DNA of 64,000 nt from Takakia lepidozioides (taxonomy: Eukaryota > Streptophyta > Takakiopsida > Takakiales > Takakiaceae): NCBI GenBank assembly GCA_030704615.1, contig CM060734.1:16120001-16184000 (forward strand), given 5' to 3'. The translations under genes and the position numbers were made by a program. Positions 10,931 through 21,300 of the stretch are shown one piece after another (the stretch's first letter is position 1; each line of letters opens with the position of its first letter). The notes beneath the pieces are model-generated. The model saw nothing but the letters and a program-made list of their open reading frames with translations, ran no database searches and was not told the DNA's origin.

Positions 10931-13299
10931 ATCACACTGCAGCACCTGTGGCGGATGAGGTGGTCTAGGAAGAAAATCTGGTGGGGCAATGGCCTGAATG
11001 GTTCGTGAGGCATCACACTGTTGAGGATCAGGGAGAATAGCAGCAAGCTCACCATGATGACCCTCAGCAGGCCATGCTTATGAGTTCCATAAGCAGAACA
11101 CTTAATTTGTTGGGCACTTATGTGAAATCCCATGTTCCATCTACCCAATCGGTAGCTTTGAGGGAGGAGCTCAGAAAGGAGTTTGAGACTCGACTTGTCA
11201 CTAAGTGTGCAAACAAGGTCGATGAGGAGGTCAATCTCAAGTTACAGCAAGAGTTAGAGGATACAAAAGCTGCTTTGCAGTTGGCCAAAGAACATTTGAT
11301 TGAAGCGCAGGACCAGTTGCACGAAGCACATAAACAACAGTTATACCAAATGCAGGTGAAGCATGAGGGCAAATTGCAAGAAGTGAATGCACTACATACA
11401 GAGTTGCAGGCAGTACATGAAAGGATGACCATACAATGTGCTACACTCACAACTACTCTTGAGCAAACTGCATTAAAAGTTAACAGACAAGGGGAAAGAT
11501 GTATGAAGGCAGAGGCAGAAACAGTCGAGCAGACGAAACTCATTGTTAATATGAAGAATACAATCTGTCGCAATGAGAATACTTTCAAGCAATACAGACA
11601 GGTTGAAGCTGACCAAGAGAGGTACATCCTAGAGTTGCAACAAATGGTCATGGTAAATAGAAATGAACTCTCTGTGGCTAACAAGGCTTGGAAGGAAGCC
11701 AATAATCTGGCTGCTGCCTATGCAAGTTTGGTTGAACCTTATGCGAAGCGCATGGAGGCTTTACAGCAGCAGTTAGATGTGTACAGGCTCACAGAGGAGC
11801 AGACTCTCAGGGGTGCCACACACAACTTGGTGGATAACCACCTTATTCAGTTCTGGTTAGCGCAAGGGCAGGTGGAAGGCAAAGCACCACGGAAGCTCAC
11901 CCAGGGCGAGATGAATGAGCTCAGACTGCAGGTGCAGAACATTGCCACAACTACTATAGACAATGTCTATAGTAGGATAGCAGAGCTACAGGAGGATGTA
12001 GAAGGCCTGCAGACTCAGGTGGATGACCTGAGTTCAAATATTGATAAGAGAGTCTTTGTACCTGAGGAGCAACTGATGGCTACTTATTTACAAACCAGAA
12101 CTCTAGTTTTTTAGTCTTCTTCCCAAGGGGTGCAGGAGATGCCAGTGGTACAAGAGCCAGTGCTACCAATACCACAACAAGTGACTGTGCAGGTAGCTAA
12201 CCCTGTTGTTACAACAGCCACACCACAGCCTGAGGTATGGGGGGATGCTGCTTTTAACCCACCTAAGACTCCTGCTGCACAGGAGTACAGTCGGGCTATG
12301 ATTATGCCCTTCAATCAAATTCCCATTGTGTTGGATTTGGCTTGGAAGGAATTTAGTCCTCCGCAGTCGTTGGCACATTACTACTAGATCATGCGCATTT
12401 GGCTGCCAGTGGCAACTAGGACTAAGGTTCTTCCGAACAATCGACCCATTGAGGATCATCACTTTGCGAGGTACTGGTCTGAAGCAAGTACCATGTTGAA
12501 GGAATTAATTGCCTTCCAAGTTGTACATGGGTACATTTATACCAAGACCAAGGAGGTAGCAAGTATTGTCATGGGCTGTGGATTATACTATGTTGCTTGT
12601 TTTCTGGCACGTTATCACATTGAGCAGCAGAAGATGCAATCGCGATTTCTGAGTTATTCCAGTGGGGATCATTGGGTCTTACCTTCAGTGCCACCTCATA
12701 TGTATCTATATGATGCAAAAGTTATGATGCAGAAGGATTCCCAACTTCGTTCATGGTTTCATTCGGCTTGGAACAATTTGACAACACAAAAATTCGGCCC
12801 TGACGATATTTTCTTTAAGGGACATGAGGCATGGAGATACTTGCACTGTTCCCAAGTCATTGGCACACCTCTTACCTGTACAGATAAGGAGTTCAGGATG
12901 TTCACTAATTTTGCGTGCCAGCGCTTGCAACAAGTTGTGCAATTTAAACTTCCAGATATGGTTGGACAACATTGTATGCCACAGAGGATTCCACTTAAAG
13001 TTCGGCCGTTAAAACACCTGAGGGGCGACGAGGATTCTGATACTACTGTTTCTTCAGCGGACTCTTTCGACATGGCAGAGGACTATGCAATTTAGATGGC
13101 AGAGAAGAAACGACGGGGATCTCCTATGCCTGAGAGATTACCTCGATATCAGTCAAAGGAGGGTCTGACATTTATGGGTAGTGCTCAATCATCTCCGTCA
13201 ACCAGTGACAAAACTCGGGCTCGCAGGCGAAGTCCTTCACAAGACTCTCACCATCAGAAGGGTGTTCGATCACAAAGGTTTGCTAATCCTAAACAGTAA
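10931..13299 (+). pseudogene. Family B ORF2, C-terminal two thirds
   Basis: This is an extra ORF downstream of integrase. It has an acidic linker, then about 330 residues predicted as coiled coil (11074-12111; heptad-rich segments such as IAELQEDVEGLQTQVDDL), then a globular region (12241-13000; AMIMPFNQIPIVLDLAWKEF, IYTKTKEVASIVMGCGLYY) and a basic, Ser-rich tail ending at TAA 13297. From 10931 to 13299 the reading phase is kept, interrupted only by TAG codons at about 10957, 11037, 12112, 12385 and 13093. Where sister copies can be aligned these are Gln codons. It shows no envelope-like signal peptide; only VASIVMGCGLYYVACFLA is hydrophobic. Function unknown. Confidence 0.7.
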
Positions 13300-13321
13300 A
13301 CCGTGAGGACACAGCTTTTTT

Positions 13322-13334
13322 AGAGGGGGAGGGG
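13322..13334 (+). promoter_or_regulatory. Polypurine tract, family B copy 1
   Basis: AGAGGGGGAGGGG lies four bases before the LTR start TGTTAG. The same arrangement occurs in copy 2 (35639-35653) and, on the minus strand, in copy 4 (about 53390-53403). It would prime plus-strand DNA synthesis. Confidence 0.75.
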
Positions 13335-13338
13335 TAAA

Positions 13339-13450
13339 TGTTAGAGGGCTGCTTGGGACTTTAACGCTTTTACAGGTTCTGTGGGGTACCCTTAATTTTT
13401 ACACAGACTAAGACCAACAGGAGCCTTAGGGGTGACAGCAGCAGGCTTTA
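13339..13450 (+). repeat. Family B 3' LTR, 5' end only
   Basis: Starts TGTTAGAGGGCTG and matches the LTR starts at 35657 (plus) and 53387 (minus) through GGTACCCTTAATTTTT and CCTTAGGGGTGACAGCAG. It stops at a run of 16 G, where the candidate DNA transposon begins. Confidence 0.8.
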
Positions 13451-13640
13451 GGGGGGGGGGGGGGGGTACGAGCGTAGCTACGGCGTGAGCCCAGCCCCGT
13501 GAGCCTGGGAGCTGAGCTCACGTTCAAGCTACAAAGCGTGAGTTGAGCTCACGCTTCAGGGAAGCGTGAGCGGCACGAATCTGCTGGAGAAGAAGGTCCT
13601 ATAGGCGAGGATTGCAGGAAGAGGGCCTATTACCGTGGAC
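13451..13640. repeat. Left subterminal repeats of the candidate transposon
   Basis: After G16 come GGCGTGAGCCCAG, CCGTGAGCCTGGG, GAGCTCACG (twice), GCGTGAG (twice) and CTCACGCTTCAGGG within about 100 bases. CCTATTACCGTGG near 13627 is close to the inverse of the CCGCGGAAATAGG units near 25300-25350. Clustered short direct and inverted motifs at an end are typical of large plant DNA transposons. Confidence 0.55.
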
Positions 13641-13888
13641 AAAACAAAGGGGGCCAACACACACCATGTCTGCAATGCCCGCTCAAAAACAGAAATATGA
13701 AAACATGGCAGATTTGAGCTCAGAATGATTGTCACAGTTTATTTCAATTCACAGATAGACGCTTACAATGAATTGCATGTGCATTTGCCCTGGTTCCGTA
13801 AACGAAATCCATATGTTTGTCAGAAATGCAAAGTCTTCACACGGCAACCTGCAAACCAGCATGGGAAGCGGGCATGGCTCGTATGTGT

Positions 13889-16800
13889 TCAAAGAGAAGT
13901 TGGCGGAGCTCCACGCGAGGTGTCCCGCTGTAGAAGGGTGTTCACTTCTCCATAGCCTAGTGTGGCTTGGTGGATGAATTGGTCTCTCTTACCGTCGCAA
14001 CACATAATCACAAGATATATGTAATATTGATGCTTGCAGGGGACCCACTTCCCTCTCATGCCGAGAGCGCCCTCACGCATCGTTACACAGTCCGGACAAG
14101 TGCACGAAGGGAAATTCCCGACGGTAACCTGATATTCTTTGCCATGAAGAACTGACCCAATTGACAGCACTGTGTAAATCCGTCCATACCCCGGAGAAGG
14201 GACTTCGGTGATACGAGACACCCGAGTTTGCAAAATTCTAGCAGATTCCATCTTGCATTCGTGATCTGCACCCGAAGCGAAACGGCGCACTATTTTTCCA
14301 TCTCTTTTTGTTGGGTGGGAGTCGGCACCGGGTGGCGGCATTGCCGGAGCATGTGGCACATCTGTGCCGACAGTGCATGAGGGCACCACCCGGGACCGTG
14401 CAAGACAGAACCCTCCCTCCTCCAGCATGCTTATCTCGGTTGATGACAACGACGTCCCAATTTGCACAGGCCAAATTGCGGGGGGAGGGGGTTTCATTAT
14501 CACCGAAGGACGAACTGTTCCCTTCACGCATCGTGCCATATCGTCTGGGCAGAACCAAAATTTGTGGTCCTTTGACTCCCCACTATGATAAGGTCGGAAC
14601 AACCCTGTGAATGTTGGAGCTGGAGTCCCCCTGGAGCCTTTGCATATCTTTGATTTGCATTTCTTGAATGAGGGGGTCCGAATTGCCATGCAAGCCACTC
14701 TAGATCCTGGTGGGGTGCGTTCTATATGCCACTCACTATCAATGCAATCGGATTCCTGCACCATGGCCACCACCTTCTCCAATGGGATTCCCGCTGCTGT
14801 GCTTGTATGTTCTGCACCTGCTCCACTGGAGGAGGACCCACCTGGGAAGGGGCGGGCACACGACTCAGTCTGCAGTGGAGACACCTTTGGCACAGAGAAA
14901 TTGACCCTGTCTGGCCGATGGGAATCTCCATCTGACCCTGGAAGAGTGTTCAATTTCCTTTTGCATGATCCAAATCTTTCCTCGCCTTCCAAATGGGGGA
15001 GCCTGGATTGTAGAGGGGACCCTTCAGTGCATCTGTTTAGAGCTCTGGCCATCTTTGACGGGACTCCGGGCCTACTCGCAGCCCTTAGCATCAACAAAGT
15101 CATATCAGGGCCCTTGCCTCCACCCCGTCCCATCAGAAAATTGCGGTACCTGGTTTGTTGTGTAAGTGCACGCACCATGTCATCAGCAGTGGCCACATAC
15201 AAGTCAAGTCCTCCAAGGACATGTCCTGCAGGAGGCATTGCATGGATATGTGAGGAACGAAAACAAATGGTAGAGGTTCTTCAAGTGACAATCGAAGAAC
15301 CCCAAATGAATAGGCACGATGCAAAATTTCTGTTTTTGGGATTGAAGAGGCTTACCGTCGTCATGAAAGCTCCCCACTGTCTGTACCTGAAGTGCCAGAA
15401 AACCAACCAGTCCTCCAACTCCTTTACGTGGGTACCTGTTGCAGCACCAGAGGAGAACCACCAAGCCCGGATTGCCTGGTAAGTGCTCTCAGCTTCTCCC
15501 ATTGAGGTGGCATTCTTGTACTTGAGACAGAGCCTTCTAAGCTCCAACTGCAGGTCAGGGCGAATGCAGCGCTTTGTATGACGTGCCAGAGATTGAGTCC
15601 AATGGAAGAGGCATGTGCGCTCCCTATTTTCCATTGGGACCTTAGGATCCCCGAACCAAACACGCGTCGCACTGCATTGAAATTTGCCTGTGCACTATCA
15701 ACCATGAAGCCCGCAAAATTTGTGTTTTGTATTCCATTGCGCTGCATGACGGCCAAGAGCGAATTCCACATGAGCATCTGGGATTCAGTGTCCTCCGACT
15801 ACATATCACAAATTGCTATGGAGAGCACACGCTGGTACGCCGGATCATACACATGGCACGCCATGGTTGTCCAACCCTTCACCGGTTTGCAGTGATCAAA
15901 CATTAACCAACATTTAGCCAAATCTCCTCCTGGTTGCATACGGCGGACAATGCTCACACCACTGCCTTCGCCCACAGCGGACATCTTGAACAAATACACC
16001 TTGGACGAGCCCTGGCCAGGGAAGTTACTGTTTTGAATGAATTCATAGCGACTCCTCCGTTTCAGGTCCATAATGTTGTCCATGAATCCAGCAGTGCCTG
16101 TGCCCATTCTGAGTGCATTCACCTGGTTTCGAATATTGGGAGAGCTCAACACGGAGAAATGGTCCATGACTGCATTAAGCGAATCTGCATCCAGCATAAG
16201 TTGTGTCGCATCCCCTTCACCCAGTATGTGTTTCTCCAGGAATGCCTTGCTAGCTGCAAGCGCTATAGCAGAAGGTGTTGCACAAGGGGCATTGTGGAAC
16301 TCATGCTTCAGCAGATTTCTAGCGATGTCCACGCTATCCCTGCAACTTCCTTTGGACAAAGGATGCTCGTGTGCACCCATATGAATGCAGGCATGAGTCA
16401 TTGTCTTGCATCGGTGTGCCACCTGATACATACGAGCGTGGCACACAGAAACACAGGACGGGGAAAGTTTGCAGAACCTGCACACAAAAGTATTGGTCCT
16501 GGGAGGGGCAAGCCCTGGGGTGAAAGGATTCAGGGGCACACCTTCCCACTCACTTTCGTTTGGTTGAGCGCTGTTTCTTAGCCGAGGGCAAGAAATATTC
16601 TGGCACTTACAATGCCCAACGCAGACCGACCTCCGAAATTTCAAGCCAATGTCGTTATGGATGTTCGACGTTTTTGTCCTGCACCAAGGATGTCCGTCAT
16701 GTTTCTTGTCCTGCAAAAGCCCAGCCAGTCCAGTGGAAGAGGTGGGAGGGTTGAGCTCAAACAGGATGTCCCCATCAAACTGTGCTGGCACGTATTGAAC

Positions 16801-17370
16801 CCGTTGCACAGGAAGGGACTCCCAATCAACAAAACGCAGCTCGCTCTTGCACCCAGGCACACCTGCGAGGGCTTTCAATTTTGGAATGACACTCGTTATC
16901 TCTTGCAATTCGTCATCATCCAATGACGGAGTCTGCACTGGCGGAGGAATCTCAGAAACATCCTCCGAGGACGAGTCTGAAAGAGTCACGAAGGTAGTGG
17001 ATGTGCTCACCTCTTGTTTCACAGGAACTGTGCCCTTCTGTTGCACGACCGATGCTGCAGTGCCAGGGGTAACGACTGATCCTGCTGATTGTCTTCTCTC
17101 TTTTCCAAGGACACGGTATGTGCCTGGAAGGACTCTCCACTTCCTTCCACACTTGCCAACCAATGGTTTCTCCAAGTGCCCAGAATCCAAATTCCCATCC
17201 TCGTCATACACCTCTTTTTGAACAAGGAGAGAACCCAACTCCAGCGGGAACACTGTAACCAGCTCATCCTCATGAACAACTGCAAACCCATCGTCGTCTG
17301 CAGTGGCAGTCAATGGAAGAGTACCTGCATTGGAATGGAATCGAGCAAGTGTATCTCGCTCCCTCGACAT
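13889..17370 (-). pseudogene. Mutator-like transposase with SWIM zinc finger, disrupted
   Basis: Reading from ATG at 17370: a Ser/Asp-rich N-terminal region, a Cys/His-rich cluster (about 16650-16330; CVGHCKCQNISCP, CRFCKLSPSC, ACIHMGAHEHPLSKG), a DDE-type RNase-H-like region with MVDSAQANFNAVRRVF (near 15710-15660) followed by CLFHW (near 15605), then a long linker and a SWIM finger (about 14125-14000; CTCPDC ... CKHQYYIY). The D...C-x2-H pairing plus SWIM is characteristic of MULE transposases. Defects: in-frame TAG at 15801-15799, a one-base frameshift near 15650, and in-frame TGA at 15283-15281. Some of these could be unrecognised introns. It lies head-to-head with the methyltransferase-like gene, about 1 kb apart. 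Confidence 0.6.
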
Positions 17371-18387
17371 GTTTTCCCTCACTGAACAAAAGTTGCGGAA
17401 TCCTCGAACTGATAGCCCGCAATCACCGAAAGGGGAATTAAGACAAGCAAACTGAGGTCAACAAGGGTAGCTCCAACCCAAAGGTTGCGGGTGATGCATG
17501 CAAAGGATGTAGGGATGAGATGCACCTTCACTTCGGAAACAGCAACGCTAAGAGGCACTAACCAGAAAAACTGTTTTCAAATACTACAAGAAGCCGTGCT
17601 GTTTATGGATAAAAACAAACACTGAAAACGACATGAAACCATCCATTATGAAAAGACGGCAACAACCCTGGAGAGCAGTAAACAGGAAGACCACAAATGT
17701 CATGAGGTTGTGCTGTGCCAGAAGAGCACAGCACAAACACTGACACTGCAGAAGATACCTCGCACGAATGCGTGCCAGACATGGTCGTATCCGACAGAAC
17801 CCTTTATGCCGAATGACCCCATGGCGACGGTTACGGTAAAATGCAAACCACAGGGTAGGCAGTAGTACAACACACGTGGATGCATGTGTGAAGCATAACA
17901 ATTATTGCGGATCTGCAAGAACTGCTCGAAAATGAACTAGCATTAGATTTCTACAGCACATCCGAATTTGAAAGAAAGCAAGAAGGCCGCGGTGTATTGG
18001 CAGGCGGCGCAATACATCTGACATATATCGCTAGTGCATGCAACGGATGTACTTTTTTTCTAGCGCTTTATTACTTGGATAATACGGAGACGACGGAATG
18101 GATGAATTCCGTTCGCACACAATAACAACACCCGCATCCAAATATGGTTGACAACGTCCAATTTCAATTTTGGTTACATGCCATAGCAGCACTTGTTACA
18201 ACCGTCAAACTGGAGAGCTCTAGAGGCATCGTGGGGAGCCCTTGTTTCCAGCGGAGGAGGAAGAGAAGGAAGTCACTATACTTCACGAGCTCTAGAAACA
18301 GGAATAGAGCCAGAGATAGAATGAGGATGGAAAGAGTGGACGAAGAGGAAAAGGAGGTAGAGGGAGGGAGTAGAGGAAAGTGTGGCG
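17371..18387. promoter_or_regulatory. Divergent intergenic region between the two transposon genes
   Basis: About 1 kb separates the two start codons, which point away from each other, so both promoters should lie here. No clear TATA box was picked out; ACATATATCG at about 18020 is the nearest AT-rich candidate. Two related segments (GCATGCAAAGGATGTA near 17496 and GCATGCAACGGATGTA near 18037) may be shared regulatory sites. Confidence 0.35.
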
Positions 18388-21300
18388 ATGGAGGAGCAGG
18401 AATCAGCAGAAGAACAGCAGCCCGCCATAGTTCCAAGAACAGATGAAGAGGACACTGCATCTGAGGGAGAGACAGACGAGATGGAAGAGGATGTTGAAGG
18501 TGGCCTCACGAGGAGTCTGCCTGCGGGAAAGAGGAAGGGGGAGAGGCTCACGTACACGCTCGGCGCAGAGAGCAGCCCAAAGCGCAAAGGGTCCCCGGCA
18601 ATTGGGGAGTCTTCTGGAGCAGCCAAGAAAAAGGTGAAATCTTTAAGACCCACATTTGTGTTTCGTTGCTGATATGAATATAGCACACACAGGACATCTG
18701 CACCAGGCTGAAAGCACCAAAACTGGGAAGCTCAAACAGTGTGCCGGCAACGCACACTGTTTGGGCCTACCAATTTGCTTGATTGTTCAGGTGCGAAACG
18801 CCCAAACTTGGGCACTACAGCAGGTTCAATACAACCCAATTTGCAAGCTCAATCAGTGTGAGTTGAGCTGAAAATTTCACTGCTGTTTCCGTCTGGATAT
18901 CGGTTTTCCAGGATATGTATGTCAGGACGAGAGAACCCTTCAGTGGCAGCTCAAACAGTGTGCGTTGGCGCACACTGTTTGAGCTCCACATGTTACGGTT
19001 TTTGTGTGTTAAATGTGGACTTCCAGTGTAGGTTTTTGAAGATGAAATAACCATTCAGTGGCAGCTCAAACAGTGTGCGTTGGCGCACACTGTTTGAGCT
19101 GAACATGTAAGTGTTTTTCCGATTGTAATTCAACCTTAGGGCACGTTCTGAGGATGAAAGAATCCCTCACTGGCAGCTCAAACAGTGTGCGTCAACGCAC
19201 ACTGTTTGAGCTGTACATGTCACTGTTTTTTTGGTGTTAAATTCGGATTTCCAGGGCAGGTTTATGATGATGAAATAACCATTCAGTGGCAGCTCAAACA
19301 GTGTGCGTTGGCGCATACTGTTTGAGCTGAAACATGTAAGGTTTTTTTCCGAGTTAAATACGGACTTCCAGGGCAGGTTTTTCAAATGAAATAACCATTC
19401 AGGCAGCTCAAACAGTGTGCGTTGGCGCACACGTTGAGCTGAACATGTAAGTGTTTTTCGATTGTAATTGACCTTTAGGGCCACGTTTATGGGATGTGAA
19501 AGAATCCCTCACTGGCAGCTCAAACAGTGTGCGTCAACTCACACTGTTGAGCTGTACATGTAACAATTTTTTTTGTGTTAAATTCGGACTTTCCAGGGCA
19601 GGTTTATGATGATGAAATAACCATTCAGTGGCAGCTCAAACAGTGTGTGTTGGCGCACACTGTTTGAGCTGAAACATGTAAGTGTTTTTTCCGAGTTAAA
19701 TACGGACTTCCAGGGCAGGTTTTTCAAGATGAAAATAACCATTCAGCTGGCAGCTCAAACAGTGTGCGTTGGCGCACACTGTTTGAGCTGAACATGTAAG
19801 GTTTTTTCCGATTGTAATTCGACCTTTAGGGCAAGTTCTGCGGATGAAAGAAGAATCATCACTGGCAGGCTCAACAGTAGCGTCAACGCACACTGTTTGA
19901 GCTGTACATGTCACTGTTTTTTTGGTGTTAAATTCGGATTCCAGGGCAAGTTTATGATGATGATGAATAACCTCAGTGGCAGCTAAACAGTGTGCGTTGG
20001 CGCACACGTTTGAGCTGAACGTGTAAGTGTTTTTTTCCCGATTGAAACTCGACCTTAGGGCACGTTTCTGGGGATGAAAGAATCCCTCACTGGCAGATTC
20101 AAACGTGTGTGTAAACGGCACCTGTTTGAGTTGTAATGTCACTGGTTTTTTGTGTTAAATTGGACTTCCAGGGGCAGGTTTATGATGATCAAATAAACAT
20201 TCAGTGGCAGCTCAAACAGTGTCGCTGGCGCAACTGTTTGAGCTGAACATGTTAAGTGTTTTTTCCGATTGAAATTCGACCTTTAGGGCACGTTCTGGGG
20301 ATGAAGAATCCCTCACTGGCAGCTCAAACAGTGTGCGTCACGCACACTGTTTGAGCTGAACATGTAAGTGTTTTTTCGCGTAAATTCGGACTTCAGGGCA
20401 GGTTTCTGAGGATGGAAGAATACCTCACTGGCAACTTCAAACAGTGGCGTCAACGCACACTGTTTGAGCTGGGACATGTCACACTGTTCGAAATCACCTT
20501 TTCACTTTTTCATCCGAAAATCGGCCGCCAAATCGGCCGCATATCTTGGAGTTTACAATGAACACTTACCTGGCACAAGTAGATGTTCAATGATCATTTA
20601 CCTGGCAAGTGAAACAGTGTGCGTCAACGCACACTGTTTGAGCCCACTTTTACATTGTCTTTTTTGTGGAATTCGGCAACATAGGACATGTCTGTGAGGG
20701 TCAATGTACACTTACCTGGCAGCTTAAAATAGTGTGCGTCAACGCACACTCTTTGAGCCCACTTTTTCATGCCTCAGCCGACGTTTCATGCCTCTCTAAT
20801 ATCAAGTTGAATGAACAACCCTGCAGGAGAAGATGCAAAGTGTGGCAGATGAGGTCCCTTCGGGTCAGGAGAAGGAGATAATTGTTGATGTGGACGATGA
20901 GTTCTATGAAAGCAAAGCCGCTGAGATGCTGGGGGGTCAGAAGGTAAACTCTCAGCTTGTGGTGCAAAGTATGCTTGCCCCGGGTGGGAGGTTGAAGATT
21001 CCCCTGTGTAGGTTGGTTTCCATGCCCGTCGTTCGTACACCCCTCGTCAAGGACATTCTCAAGCTGGAGGCCGAGTTTGTGCATGGGTATTTGGATGGAT
21101 CCGCAGTCTTTTACGTTTCTACTAGGGATTCCAAAGGTAATGAGCTCCTCGTGGATGAGTCAATCGTGGACTCCTGGGACCCCATTTGGAGACAGCTGAA
21201 CGAATCCTTCGAACTTCTTCTCTCCAGGAAACCTTCCACCCAGGCATTCTCGGGAAAGATGTTTCACGTTTGGGATGGGAACCACCGCTTGCTTGCATGG

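Larger units (their letters stand above)
6578..13450 (+). mobile_element. Family B Ty3/gypsy element, copy 1 (5' truncated)
   Basis: Order on the plus strand: protease tail, RT part 1, a misplaced ORF2 block, RT part 2 with RNase H, integrase, ORF2 C-terminal part, polypurine tract, and the start of the 3' LTR. The RT active site reads FLDDFSVYS, as in the Athila/Tat branch, and the integrase has no chromodomain. Gag and the 5' LTR are missing: homology starts at 6578 directly after the 45-bp repeats. The 3' LTR is cut at about 13450 by the next element. Stops and frameshifts make this copy inactive. Confidence 0.85.

Noticed and set aside
10931-13299. ORF2 as an envelope gene
   Set aside because: No signal peptide, furin-type site or convincing membrane anchor; zinc knuckle and coiled coil point elsewhere.
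14607-15482. A 291-codon plus-strand open frame
   Set aside because: It is antisense to the transposase/SWIM frame, has no motif, and disappears when the minus-strand gene is recognised.
19167-20142. Minus-strand frames rich in RQRTLFELP and VCVDAHCLS
   Set aside because: These are translations of the palindrome stem and repeat with the array; no gene is implied.
18729-20760. Resemblance to a CRISPR array (regular palindromic repeats)
   Set aside because: The sequences between palindromes are themselves repeats, not unique spacers, unit length is ~115 bp, and the context is eukaryotic with introns.
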